Part shown: positions 47,001 to 58,415 of the stretch, one piece after another
Numbering within the stretch: the stretch's first letter is position 1
Layout: each line of letters opens with the position of its first letter
Assembly: GCA_947311845.1 (NCBI GenBank)
Contig: CAMZMU010000089.1
Location: 21,818,438 to 21,882,437, forward strand
Source: Poa pratensis
Taxonomy: Eukaryota > Streptophyta > Magnoliopsida > Poales > Poaceae
Reading direction: 5' to 3'
Length of the DNA: 64,000 nt
The notes under the pieces: generated by a model
Database searches by the model: none
The model's input: only the letters and a program-made list of their open reading frames with translations
What the model was told of the DNA's origin: nothing
Position numbers and translations under genes: made by a program

Positions 47001-49010
47001 GAAAGCGGTGCGTGGATTAGACATGGATGGAGGGGATGCAGTGTAACTTTGCTGATGCAAACGTTCGGTGTGTGATTGATTTTTCCAGGTTGATTCGCGC
47101 GCTAGCTCGTGTGAGCGCACGGTGTCTAATGCTATCTGATATGATATGTGTACCGTCCTCCAGGAAACCTTTAAGAATACTTGCTCGAAGATGAACGCTT
47201 TTTTACCGCGTCGTTGACCAGCTATCAAAAATACATTCTCACTAGAAGGGCAGACAACACAGAACGCACCACACCGGCCCGAGGCCGCACTCCCAAAGAA
47301 GTCGAGGGCCAATTCACCCTAACCAAAAACGACACCCAAATATCTCAATGTAGCAGCGAGGCAAACATCCGTAGCTGCGCTCCGACATCCACGCCAACCC
47401 TGGGGCCACGCCCCCACACGAGTTGACGACCAAGTCACCACATCGACAAAAGCCGACACTCCAACACCTCAACGCAACACGGCGGAGGTGAAACACGATG
47501 ACAAAGAACGGACAACGCCGAGCAGACAAACATGCAAGCACCGACACAGGGAGGTGAAGGGCTCCACAACAATGCCTCCAAGGAGGGTAGCGACGACTGA
47601 GGGTGCCGCAATCGTCGGCATTAACCAAGGCCGGTGCAGGTTTTCCCCCGGAGATCACCAAACCCCAAGTCGTGTCCGCCTATCCGTCGATGTCGAGGCC
47701 GCCAATAACTCGCCGTCCCCGACAACCATCTCACTCCACTGGTCCCTCCGCCTAGAGGAACATCCAACGCGTAAGCACCTTCCTCGCCCGATCCCGCGTG
47801 GGAACTGGGATTATCCCTGGAGAGTCCCGGGCAGAGGAGAGAGAGCACCGCGACAACGATGCTTCCAAGAAGGACGCGGCACATGGGGGTGTCGCCATTG
47901 CCGGTCCAAGCCAACGGCCAGGTCAAAACTTTCGCCCGGCGATGAGCCACGACCCCAAGCCCGCCCCACGAGGACTGGCTAGACCACCGCTGCAAACCGG
48001 CACGTAGATCGACCCACGTGGTTGACAATCTGAGACCACCAACAGAACTAGGCGGCGTGGCCTAGAACCGTCTCGCGAGCCACCTCCTAGCTCGGCGTGA
48101 TGAAGCTAGATATACATGCTAACTAGACGGACAAACAAGACAAAGATAGATCGGCGCTATAAAAAAAAGGAAAATTTTGGAAATGTTAGAACCTCGCGAG
48201 TGGATAGGGTGCTACAGTACTCCGGAGGCGAAAAACAGGCGACCGGAGTTTCGAGCCTCTCGCCGGCGTCTTCCGCCGCTCCCCTCCGCCTCCGGTCGCC
48301 GTCCTGGCACTGTGAGGTGGGGGGGAGCTCCGGCAGCGTTAGCGAGTGTAGATAGTACCTAGTATTAGGTGTTGTACCTGGCGGCGTCATCGACGACGGA
48401 ACGGTGGCGCTGATGAGGTTTGTGTTCTTCCCCTCCTTCCGTTCCGGCCTTGTCGCCGGGGAGGCTGAGAAGGTGGTTTGTCCGGCGCTGCTCTCCTTCC
48501 TCTTCTCCGTCCGGCCGTGGTGGCGTGGGGAGTTGGCGGTGGAGGTCGGCGTTTCGTTTTTGGTGGTGGTTCAGTTGGTGGTCTTCCTTGTTGTTCTGCT
48601 CCGGTTCGTCGTGGTGGTGAGGGGAGCGTGCTGCTGGAAGTTGCAGGGAGTTGTTGCTGGTGGTTCTGGGCGGCGGCGGGGCGGCGGGATGCAGGGTGGT
48701 GCAGGGTTTCTGGCGCTGTGGCTGTGCGTGTTAATCGGCTTCGGTTCCGTCGCTGGCGGCGGACGGCTCATGCAGCTTTCTACAAGGTGGAGGCGCTTCT
48801 TCCCCGACGGCGAGCGGTACGGCGTCTCCGGCAAGGCCTAGGAGCTCGGGAGCGCGGCGTCGGGATCTGATTGTGTTTCTTCTCAGCAGCTTAGGGAGCT
48901 CTTTGCATATTCTTGGTCCTCTGTGTAATTTCGCTTTCTTTTTGGACTTGGTTGTAATATGTTCTGAGCTGCCGTCCTTTGTAATCAGATCCTTTCAAAA
49001 AAAAAAAAAA
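47001..49010 (+). mobile_element. Probable retroposon(s) with poly-A tail, upstream of VQ1
   Basis: GC-rich DNA with no intact gene. It ends in 'gtaatcagatcctttc' plus 14 A (48997-49010), a LINE or retrogene-like 3' end. Right after the A-run comes 'tgtgtcacaaactta', which in VQ2 (53701) lies only ~50 bp after the upstream block. So these ~2 kb are absent at the VQ2 locus. The part 47240-48100 resembles repetitive cereal DNA ('acaatgcctccaaggaggg', 'ggcgccgcaatcg'-like wording). Element borders and class are not resolved. Confidence 0.45.
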
Positions 49011-49259
49011 TTGTTACCATTGTGTCACAAACTTACAAGTCAACCAGTCACCCATAATAAACAACCTAAAATCAACACGGCGATCAAAAGCAGATGAGGC
49101 AGTACATACCAGTACAAATTAAACAAGGCCGACATCTTTTAAAACTACACATTCTCTCCACTTCCGTTCGTGACATCACTTCATCTAGTACTACATTTCA
49201 AACGCTAGAGATTGGTTTTCCTTCTCACCATTCCTGCAAGTCACCTCCTTCCTCCGCCA

Positions 49260-49265
49260 TATATA
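49260..49265 (+). promoter_or_regulatory. VQ1 TATA box
   Basis: 'tatata' in 'ccgccatatatacctcc', 108 bp before the ATG. The same phrase lies before VQ2. Confidence 0.75.
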
Positions 49266-49372
49266 CCTCCGCGCCTCCCCCTCCCGCTTCTCATCCTTCG
49301 GCGAGTCCTAGCTAACTCTCCATCTCTCCTACTGCTACTCCGATCTCTCTATCTCTGCCTACGCGCACGCTA

Positions 49373-49981
49373 ATGGGGGAGCACGCGTACGACCACAGCG
49401 GCATGAGCCCGTCCACGCCGGCGGCGCGGCACAAGGGATCATCGCGCCACCACGTGACGGTACCATCATCCAGGATTACCACCACGCGGCCCGCGATAAG
49501 GATCATCCACATCGTCGCGCCGGAGATCATCAAGACCGACGCCGCTAACTTCCGGGACCTCGTGCAGCGGCTCACCGGGAGGCAGCATCTTCTGCAGCCC
49601 ACCCCTGTCGCCGCCGACCACGATGACGACAGAAAGGCGGTAACCCTGGCCGTGGCGCCGACGCCACCTTCGCCCGTAGAGGAGAAGCCGCACAAGAAAA
49701 GGTTGGCGGCATCGTCGGCGCTTGCCGACGATTTCGTGGTGCAGCAGGAGAACAGGATAAGGAAGAAGATCAAGTGCGAGGTGGTGAAGATGGATGAAGG
49801 AGGGTTCGGCGGCGGCGACCTTGACTTGGGCGAGCTGTGGATGGACCTCAACCCTGGGGGTTTCTTGAGCTTCTTGGAGGAGGACGTCTTCCAGGGGATG
49901 ACTCCTGAGTTCTTGCAGACTCCTCTAGGGGGGCCAAGAAGGGATTTGATTGGTGAAATGTGTGCACCATATCTGGCTTAA
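49373..49981 (+). CDS. VQ motif-containing protein 1
   Basis: 202 residues, single exon. The VQ motif FRDLVQRLTG lies near residues 60-70, preceded by RIIHIVAPEIIKTD. VQ proteins are small plant nuclear cofactors that bind WRKY factors and are often MAP-kinase substrates. SP/TP sites are visible (MSPSTP, TPPSP), and a basic KRIRKKIK-like patch near residue 130 could be a nuclear signal. The C-terminus is acidic and hydrophobic (LWMDLNPGGFLSFLEED). Start chosen at 49373 because VQ2 aligns from MGEHAYD. VQ2 lies 4.1 kb downstream on the same strand, with similar 5' and 3' flanks. No lesion seen. Closest to the MKS1/VQ8/VQ20-like group by wording; the exact orthologue is not assigned. Confidence 0.9.
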   Translation: MGEHAYDHSGMSPSTPAARHKGSSRHHVTVPSSRITTTRPAIRIIHIVAPEIIKTDAANFRDLVQRLTGRQHLLQPTPVAADHDDDRKAVTLAVAPTPPSPVEEKPHKKRLAASSALADDFVVQQENRIRKKIKCEVVKMDEGGFGGGDLDLGELWMDLNPGGFLSFLEEDVFQGMTPEFLQTPLGGPRRDLIGEMCAPYLA

Positions 49982-50640
49982 TTAGATAGTTAAAGCTGTT
50001 TTTGTGGTCTCTTTTTTTTCTGTGAGGAGTTTTGCACTTCGGTTGAGAGAACTAGATTCTTTTTTCTCTTCCTTATTATGCCTAGAACTCCAGATAAACA
50101 TTATTGGTTGAAGAATTTGCGCCCATGGTTGCAATAGTGATTATTTAAGGTACACTGGTGGGATGATCATGGAAGCAATGTTCATTTGCGTGCTTACATT
50201 TGTTTTGATCTCTGAAATGTAAATAGACTGTTCTTAATCTGCTGTTCTATCTCTTGGAAGTGCCATGTGGGGAAAATCAGAACAGTACGTGATGTTGCCA
50301 CTGGATCAAGAAATTAGGTGAACTTCTATTTTCACATTGTGGTTGCACTCTTGTCGTCAATCTACATACCCTTGTATTTGGGAGAAACTCATACTCATCA
50401 TCTTAATGAATACTGAGTATATTTTTTTCTCTACTTGCACAAGATCGATGGGGCTCCATGATTCAATCGATTCAGTAGCTAGATCAGCCAAAGGATGCTC
50501 TTATAAGTGGTGTTTGTTTATGTCTACTAATTGCAAAAATGGTGTGAACAATGTATGTGACTTAGAGCTGCATATTACCTTGATGGGAATAACTTTATAT
50601 TTTTTATATCATTCTTCTAGGTGAAGTCAATTGGTAGTTC
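49982..50640 (+). other. VQ1 3' flank, duplicated at VQ2
   Basis: Resembles 54689-55300 ('gttttgcacttcggttgaga' versus the similar VQ2 phrase, 'ggatgctc', 'ctccatgattc', 'ttgatgggaat'). The tandem duplication therefore includes at least ~600 bp downstream of the gene. Confidence 0.7.
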
Positions 50641-52930
50641 GGTTGTCCGTTGCCGGTAGCAATTTGCAGATGTGGAAGTACGCTGGCAGAAAACGATGCT
50701 TCCCTAGGTCATTTGTCTAGCAAATATTATTTATTCTACCATCTTAAACAAGATCCAATGGTTCCTTTTAAAATAATTTGTTCTCAGTTACGAAGAATCA
50801 TGTATAATACTATATATAAGTTGTAGTACTTCTGTACTCCTGCACGGATAGATAATCGGTTTATTTTTACAAGGGGATATAGACCTGAGATAGATTTTTT
50901 TCTGAAAAGGCGACGAACAACTCGGCCTCTGCAATATTCGTTCAAACAAGAGAGTAAAACGCTACTAAAAGATCGATACATGTATCAACCGTCTAAAAGG
51001 GGAAACAAGAAAACACAGTGGTACATCAAATTGTGATCATGTGATCAAGCCGTCAGCTGCACTGACCGTACAAATCCCGTGTAACCGTTTCCAAAGGGCT
51101 ATCCATGTCCCGACGCTACTGAGATTGGACCATACACGTATTCAGTGGAACTCAAAAGGATAACCTGCAAAAAGGAAGAATTTTTTTATTTGTTAAATAT
51201 AATATCATTTCTGACATTACACATGGCCCAAATTAAAGCGCAAACCTGTTTAAAGGTGCAGGTGGATAGCCCCCTGTTTATCTGAAGCTGTTGCGAGTTG
51301 CAACCCGAATACCAAATTCGGCTAAGTGGAATGGCTAAAGGCTTCATCGACAAGAGGAACAATTCGACGAGTACGAGAGCCAATTATATTAATTTCGGTT
51401 ATTTATGTGTTCTGTATTTTTGTAGATAAAAGACATGAAGTGCACGAATTTAAGTTAATAAACCAACAAACGGTACATACACAGTGATGAAAGATCAGCT
51501 TACAAGACAAAGCAAAGCTTGAGCTTTGAGGCCTTCGCCCATCGGCACAATCAGAACATAGCAAAGGGAACGTCGTGAAGCAAGGTACGCCATCAGAGAA
51601 ATATCCGGCATTTGCCAGCTTGTCGTCTCCATGTTGCCATCCCCCGCACCTCCAAATAAAAACCCATGCCTTCTTACCAAAGGGCGTCGTACCGTCGGAA
51701 AGGCAGAGCAGCTCACCCTAGAGAATGCATCCGCATATGGGGCAAAATGTCTAGAAGAGAACACCAATCACAAACATCTTGGCACAAGAGCTACCCACGA
51801 ACGTTGCCACCGGTCATAGCATCGACCACCCGGCCAGATGCAAGCTTTAGGATGAGAACAACAAAAGAAGCCACAACAAGACAATGTCATCAGCGCTGCC
51901 GTGAAAGACCACATCTCAAAAAGGCCGTTCTCAAGACACATCTGCCAGGAAAGGGGACCCTTACCCCTCTCCTAGGATTGAGGGCGTCAACCGGCCACCG
52001 ACAAACATAACTACATGCGGAAGGCGAGCACAACAAGCAGAGGAGGAATTTGATTGAACGCGACACCATAGTGCCTCAGGAAACATGGCGTCACAAGCAA
52101 ACCACGAACCACACACAACACGGCCACCTTTGGTGAATCCCAAGCGGTGCCTCCTGGGAGGATACAACGCCAGAACGTCGCTGCCACCCAACTGGTAGGA
52201 TTTAGGCTTTTCAACTGGGCATAGGGAAAGGAGGGGAAGGGGGATCTACCTCTCAGTGTCGCCTTCAAGGAGGAAGACGACGTCTGAAACATCGTTGACA
52301 TCATGACCTCCTCCATCGACCAAAATATCCTCTCAGACAAATCCCCCAACCTATCCACCCTGACTAGGCTCCAAAACTATCTAGCACACCAAAATCAATA
52401 GCCAACTGGGTGGGAACAACGTGGGACGAGGACAACGGGGTGAACCCCTCGCCGCGACCACCATCCACCACCTCCTCGTTGCACGCGCGACCGAGGAGAA
52501 CGACCAATGGCACCGATGAGGGTGCCCCACCGCCAGAACCGACACTGCCCTCCCTTCCCTAGGCTGACGCCCTAGAACCCGAAGCTCGTCTCAAAAGAAG
52601 TGAAACTGTGAGATCCTAGCCGCGACCGTCCTTGTCAGCCGTGCGTCGGCTTCCGGGCGGATGCCTCTGGAAGCGGCGAGAAAGAGGAGGGGTGGGGGAG
52701 GGACGAGAGGCGGTTAGGGTTTGTAGCCCATGAGCGTAGCAACGAGAGGCGTTTCGGGTGAAATGTATTTCCCCATGCATAGTTGTTAAGTCAACTCATT
52801 TATGTAACTAGGTGGTTTTCCACTGAACTCAATTAGCTTGGGCGACTACCCTTCGACATAAAGAGAGCACAAGGGTGGCTGGAAAATCAAGCTATCAAAA
52901 CCTAAATATTTCATTCTTGCGGTGGTGCAG
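50641..52930. other. Intergenic DNA between the VQ genes
   Basis: 50640-51480 is AT-rich with no gene. 51490-52740 is GC-richer, with open frames in several directions (51767-51495, 52358-52011 minus; 51666-52010 plus) but no recognised domain. It reads like degraded repetitive DNA. The region is not identified. Confidence 0.5.
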
Positions 52931-52933
52931 TTT

Positions 52934-53320
52934 TTTGGCTCTTGAGTTCCACTGCTCCTGCTATTAATTTTTCTTTCGAAAATCATATTCACGAGTCTTG
53001 AAAAATTCTGAAAACAAATCCTGCTGTAGACAATAGTATATCCCATAGACCCGTGCAAAAAAATCAGTTTCAAATACTTTGTATTCTAAACTATGCAAAA
53101 ATGACAAGTGTGTGGATCTTAGTGTGCATAGTTTCAAATCTAAATTTATCAGATTTTATCATTTTTGTCTAGTCCAAAATACAAAATATTTGAAATTGAT
53201 ATTTTACACGTTTGTGAGATACACCATTTGATACACCCCTATTTTTTTCATAATTTTTTGAAGCTCATAAAAACGACTTAAAAAATTAATTAGCAGGAGC
53301 ACTGGCACTCATGAGCCAAA
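52934..53320. mobile_element. Palindromic (hairpin) MITE-like element
   Basis: Ends 'tttggctcttgagt' and inverted 'tttggctcatgagt', followed on both arms by 'gctcctgct' and '(a)attaattttt'. Arms pair over most of ~385 bp. It is similar in build to the palindrome at 45595-45957. The TSD is not clear. Confidence 0.7.
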
Positions 53321-53519
53321 TACTTGCACTTGTTATTCCTCACCTTATCTCACTTTTCCTTAGATAGCTACTGTTCTCCTACCTTCGCTCGGTCAGACCA
53401 AGGAGGTCCTGATCGCTCACCTGATGGGTGGTGAGAACTGAGAAGAGTCGTCGCGACTGGCGACCGCGCGCGGGCCCCGGCCTGGTATATGCACGTCAAG
53501 CAAGCGCCCGTTACTTCCG

Positions 53520-53660
53520 GGAGCGCACCCGCTGTCTCCTCGTGCGATCGCTGTGGGATACCGATCGATGAGACAGCAATTGATCAATGGCGAAAGTCAT
53601 TTGAACACACGCGCGCGCACTACTGACTCCATGGAAAAACCTTGAGAAAGTTACTTCGCG
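53520..53660 (+). repeat. VQ-linked upstream block, copy 5
   Basis: 'gtgcgatcgctgtgggatac', 'gagacagcaa', 'ggcgaaagtcattt' and 'ccatggaaaa' in the same order as copy 4. It sits ~450 bp before VQ2. Confidence 0.75.
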
Positions 53661-53980
53661 TGCTGGTGTAAATATATGAGTGCCTGATCCTATGTTAGCA
53701 TGTGTCACAAACTTATAAGACGATCAGTCACCCAGAACAACTGAAATTCCACATGGCGACCAACAGCAGATAGTGCCGTACATACCAGTACAAAACAAGG
53801 CCGACACACAATTCAAAACAAGATCAAGGCCGACATCTTAAACTACACACTATCTCCAATTCCGTTCGTGAGTCGTGACATCACTGCTGCCACTGTATTT
53901 CAAACCTTGGAGCTAGAGACCGGTTTTGCTCCTCACCATCAACCATAATTGCAAGTCACCCCCTTCCTTTCGTCCGCCAT

Positions 53981-53986
53981 ATATAC
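53981..53986 (+). promoter_or_regulatory. VQ2 TATA box
   Basis: 'tatata' in 'ccgccatatatacctcc', ~112-118 bp before the candidate start codons. The surrounding 53700-54060 matches 49020-49320. Confidence 0.75.
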
Positions 53987-54097
53987 CTCCACGCCTGCCC
54001 CCTCACGCTTCTCATCTTCATTCCTAGATAACTTCAATTTCCATCTCTCATCTCTCCTCCTCCGACCTCTCTAATCTCTATCCCAGCCTGCGCTCGC

Positions 54098-54688
54098 ATG
54101 TCAATGGGGGAGCACGCGTACGACCACAGCAGCATGAGCCCCTCGACGCTGGTGCAGCAGCACAGGGGCTCATCGCGCCACCACGCAACGGTGCCATCCA
54201 GGACTGCCACTACGCGGCCCGCGATAAGGATCATCCACATCATCGCGCCGGAGATCATCAAGACCGACGCCGGCAACTTCCGGGACCTCGTGCAGAAGCT
54301 CACCGGGAGGCAGCAGCAGAAGCCTGCCTGCAAGGAGGACGACAAGGACAAAAAGGCGGTGACGGTGACCACGGCGCCGACGCCGCCTTCGCCGATAGAG
54401 GAGAAGCCACAGAAAAAGAGGCAGCCGGCGCTGGCCGACGATTTCATGGTGCAGCAGGAGAACAGGAGGAGGAAGAAGATCAAGTGCGAGGTGGTGAAGG
54501 TGGAAGAAGGAGGGTTCGGCGGCGGCGATCTTGACTTCGGTGAGCTGTGGATGGACCTCAACCCTGGGGGTTTCTTGAGCTTCTTGGAGGAGGACGTCTT
54601 CCAGGGGATGGCCCCTGACTTGTTGCAGCCTCCGCTTGGGTCATCGAGGGATTTGATTGGTGAAATGTGCGCGTCCTTTCTGGCTTAA
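54098..54688 (+). CDS. VQ motif-containing protein 2
   Basis: 196 residues from 54098, or 194 from the second Met at 54104, which aligns with the VQ1 start. Clear tandem paralogue of VQ1: RIIHIIAPEIIKTD, VQ motif FRDLVQKLTG, basic RRRKKIKCEVVKVEE patch, identical LWMDLNPGGFLSFLEED and DLIGEMCA ends. Small in-frame indels fall in the linker after the VQ motif (GRQQQKPACKEDD), and only one reading frame is preserved, which argues for coding constraint. SP/TP sites are kept. Expected nuclear WRKY partner. The promoter shares TATA context with VQ1 but lacks the ~2 kb insertion. Confidence 0.9.
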   Translation: MSMGEHAYDHSSMSPSTLVQQHRGSSRHHATVPSRTATTRPAIRIIHIIAPEIIKTDAGNFRDLVQKLTGRQQQKPACKEDDKDKKAVTVTTAPTPPSPIEEKPQKKRQPALADDFMVQQENRRRKKIKCEVVKVEEGGFGGGDLDFGELWMDLNPGGFLSFLEEDVFQGMAPDLLQPPLGSSRDLIGEMCASFLA

Positions 54689-55537
54689 TTGGGTAGTTAG
54701 AGATGTCTTCTTTGTGATCTTTTTTTGGTTGTTGTTGTGAGGATTTTTGCACTTTGGTTGAGAGAATTGGATTCTTTTTTCTCTTCCATTTGTCTAGATG
54801 AACATAATTGTAGTGGGGGCTGGAAGTTCTTGCACCCATTGTTTACAATTGCAAATAGTGATTATGTAAGGTACACTGGGATGAACATCGAAGGAAATCA
54901 GAAATGATCATTTTGGATGCTTACATTTGTCTTGATCTTATTGTTATTAATCTGTTCTATCTTGAACCTGGAGAAAATCAGAACAGTGATGTTGTGAACT
55001 GAATCATGATCAGTGAACTTCTGTTTCGGCATTGTAGTTGCATTCTTGATTGTCATTCTGCCCTTCATTATTGGAACAAAAAAAAACACCATGTTGATAA
55101 CAGCTGAAAACTTTCTCCCCTTCTGTGTGCACAAGATGGAGCTCCATGATTCCATCAATTTGGCTGTGCCCAGTTCTTTAGTAGCTAGACCTGCCAAAGG
55201 GTGCTCTGATTTACTAATTGCAAAATGGGGTAAATAAATAGGTGTATGTGAGTGAACGTACTAATCCCTTGATGGGAATGACTCTTTTTTGTATGGCAAT
55301 CTTCTTGGTCAAGTCTTCTCTAGTCCGGTTGTGTGTAGCCATTATCAATATGCAGATGTGTAAGTATGCTGGCAGAAAACGATGCTTGCATAGGCTAATC
55401 CCTAGTTCACTAGTTTAGCAATTTTTCTTTGTTATGGTATCTTAAACACGATCCAGTGGTTCTATTTAATTTGTCCTCACTTTCGAAGAATTACATGCAT
55501 ATAATACTACCGATCGAGATGCTGTACCTGTGTACTT

Positions 55538-55787
55538 TTTTTTTTTGCGAAACACAGTACAACGGTAGCACACCCTACCCCTATGAGCACCTCCGAAAGA
55601 CTGAGCCGGCGGTCGGGTCTAGAGATTGACGAAGTCACCACAGGCGCCTCGCTGTCGACGGGAACGTCGCCTCCCACTGAAAAATATTCCGCCTAAATGA
55701 GAACACCAATGTCAAATCTAGGATTTGAACTCTGGCGGGCTGGGGGTACAACCACCCTCCTAACCATCTTGCCACAGGCAAGTTCTC
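55538..55787 (-). mobile_element. Au-like SINE with 14-bp TSD
   Basis: On the minus strand it has a tRNA-like head (GATGGTTAGGAGG, then B-box-like AGTTCAAATCC), a body typical of grass Au SINEs, and an A tail (plus T-run from 55536). 'gtacctgtgtactt' at 55524-55537 and 55788-55801 is the target duplication. Confidence 0.9.
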
Positions 55788-56563
55788 GTACCTGTGTACT
55801 TCAGAACCTACGGATATAGCCGTGCTGAAGGGTACCACGTAAATTCAGACCAAGTTATGGTTGCGAATTTAGTTGACAATTAGTTTTCATTGAGCTCCTT
55901 GTCAAACAAAAGACTAGCAGAAATATCGGGTACCCCTCTACGATGCATCTTACCCATCTGGATAGCTGCGGCCTCCTGGCTTTCGTGCCCTGCCATTGCT
56001 CATAGCATTGGTCATAGGCCCTGTTTGTTACCGCTTCAGCTTCAGCTTTTAGGTTCGATAAGTGGCAGCGCAAACAAACAACGAAGATTAGAAAAGCGCT
56101 TCACAGAATCGCGGTAGGAAAATGAACTACGCTCGGGGGCGAGAGCGGAAGCTGGGCGAGAGGAGCTTCCCGAGCTTTTCCCTGCTTCCCGAGATGCAAC
56201 GGACGGAAATGCCCTCCCTAGTTCGGGTTATTTTCAGAAATCGTGCCACGGCAATATATATGGAAACCAACCGTGCAAATAGATCGAATCCACCGTCCCC
56301 AACCTCATTTCCCCTCCTCTCCCGCACAGCACAGCCATGGTGAGCTAGGGTTTCGCCGCCGCCGCCACCGTTCCCCTCCGCCGCCGCCGCCGTTACCCTC
56401 CGCCGCCGCCGCCGTTCCCCGCCGCCTCGTCCTCCGCTCCCTCCGCCTCGGCTGCGGTCTTCTTCCCCGCTCCCTTGAGCTCATCGCCATCGCCGCTGCT
56501 CCCACGGGTCGATCCCGTCGCCACTGATAGCCGGCCACCGGAGCCCTGCCGACCGCCGCCGCT

Positions 56564-56712
56564 GTGATGCTTCATCTACTTCGTGTGGCGCCATTCCCGT
56601 GTGCTCCGTCCCCGCCAGTTCATCGTCGCCAACCGTCCAGTACCGTGGAGAACCAGGTCCTGCTCCGACCCAAAACGTTCGCCGGCGACATCTTCGTCCA
56701 GTGGCAAGGTGA
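56564..56712 (+). other. Possible 5' exon of Harbinger ORF1
   Basis: Open stretch from ATG 56564 to a possible donor 'gtggcaag|gtgaag' at ~56709. The preceding 56340-56530 is a GCC-rich simple tract. Whether this belongs to ORF1 is uncertain. Confidence 0.3.
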
Positions 56713-57053
56713 AGCCATTCACCCCCTCTTTCTCTCTGTTGGTATTATTTTTGTGCGATTGGGATACATGGCCGGCAGTGTGTGTTTGTGTGAGTTGTGG
56801 AATATGACCAGAAATCATGATGGAGATATATACAAATGAAATATGATATTTTGATGTATTTGCAATTTGATATGATGCATTGTGTTTGTATTTGCTTGTG
56901 AGTTGGATACTTGGCTGGCAGTCTGTGTGTGTGAATTGTGAAATATGGGCAAAAAACATGATGTAGATAGTATACAAATTAATTGTGATATTATTTTGAT
57001 GTATTTGCCATTTGATATCATGCCTTATGTTAAATATTTACCTCATGCAATTA

Positions 57054-57956
57054 GCACCTAAGGCACATTGGGATGCATTGTCCACTAGAATATTTTGTGA
57101 AATTTGCAAGGAGCAGAAGAGGGCAGGGAATAGGCCAACTGCATTCCTTAGCCCGGAGGGTTACAAGTGTTTAGGTAGAGAGTTTGCTCTTAGGACAGGA
57201 AAAAACTACAGCAAGATACAATTTAAAAACAAGTGGGATACAACCAAAGCATTGTACAAAGCATGGGTGTATTACAATACCAAAGCAACTGGACTTGGTT
57301 GGGATCCGGTGAAGAAAACATTTACAGCAGATGAAGCACAGTGGGCTGAATTGATCAAGTTATGCCATCTTCCATGTTTATATTATATTTACATTTCGAA
57401 ATAGATGGAGCATATTATGGTTATTAACTTGTGCAATTTTATGCAGGCTAACAAGCTTATTGCGGGATTCCGGAAAGGTCCTCCGGACAACTTGGAGTTG
57501 ATGGAGGCCATGTTTGAGGATGCCCATGTTGATGGCACATCGGCGGTCATGCCGGGAGTGCCAAAAGAAGTGCCCGCTGATCTGATTGATCTTGTTGATG
57601 AAGAAGGCTCGGCTCCAACACCTCCTAGTGTGAATAAAAAGCGTGGGGCTGCTAGGATTCCATGTAGTCCGGGAAAGAAGAAGAAGTGCCCCATGCAACA
57701 AGACTTCAAGCGTTGGGTTGACCATTGCATTGATGAAGATCGTGCAATATCATCTTCAACCCAAGTGGTTCAAGACATTGAAGCGATAATGAAAGAAGTA
57801 GTGGAATGTGGAGCACTTGAGGGCAGTGTTGAGCATTACATGGCAACAAAATTATTTGCCAAACTTGAAAATCGAGCTTTCTTCAATACCATGAAAACCG
57901 CGGAGGGTCGGCTTCGTTGGTTGATGTTGCAATATGAGGATAGGAAGAGAAACTAG
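57054..57956 (+). CDS. Harbinger ORF1, Myb/SANT-like DNA-binding protein
   Basis: The domain is seen at 57054-57375 (KAHWDALSTRIFCEICKEQ, GYKCLGREFALRTGKNYSK, QFKNKWDTTKALYKAW, DEAQWAELIK), the Myb_DNA-bind_3 pattern found in ORF1 of plant Harbinger and related proteins. A second part, 57450-57956, follows 'atgcag' (NKLIAGFRKGPPDNLELMEA to MLQYEDRKRN) and includes an internal 'PGKKKKCPMQ' basic patch. The parts are probably exons, but the donor after ELIK is not canonical. ORF1 normally binds transposon ends and brings the transposase into the nucleus. Confidence 0.75.
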
Positions 57957-58077
57957 ATCTAATTTAGTTGCATCTATGCCCATCTCATAATGAGATTGTA
58001 TCCTTATGATAGCTTGTTGTGTGAACTACTTTGTTATGTAACCAAATGACTTGAAATATTCCTCTATGTATGGACGT

Positions 58078-58385
58078 GTTACCTTTGGTGCTGTTTTGGT
58101 CAAATATGGTGACGTTTTGGTGCTGTCTATCAAATATGCTGTTGTTTTGGTGCTGTCTATCATATATGCTGTTGTTTTGGTGCTGTTTTATCATATATGC
58201 TGCTGTTTTGGTGCTGTCTATCAAATATGTTGCTGTTTTGCTGCTGTTTTCTCATATATGCTGTTGTTTTGGTGTTGTTTTATCATATATGTTGCTGTTT
58301 TGGTGCTGTGTATCAAATATGTTGCTGTTTTGGTGCTGTTTTCTCATATATGCTGCTGTTTTGGTGCTGTTTTATCATATATATT
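58078..58385 (+). repeat. Minisatellite, 30-31 bp x ~10, in the Harbinger spacer
   Basis: Units of the form 'gctgttttggtgctgt' plus '(c)tatcatatat' alternate between 30 and 31 bp. All three plus frames stay open through most of it because the unit lacks stop codons. The array ends ~30 bp before the ORF2 start. Confidence 0.9.
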
Positions 58386-58415
58386 GCTGATCACATGTAT
58401 GTTGTTGTTTGTAGA

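Noticed and set aside
47314..48841. Several 100-165-codon frames on both strands
   Set aside because: Overlapping frames in GC-rich repetitive DNA without domains; treated as part of the retroposon-like insertion.
52011..52358. 115-codon minus frame between the VQ genes
   Set aside because: Overlaps other frames on both strands in repetitive-looking DNA; no domain or start context.
58078..58385. CRISPR-like regular array
   Set aside because: Repeats are contiguous with no unique spacers and lie in a plant transposon; it is a minisatellite.
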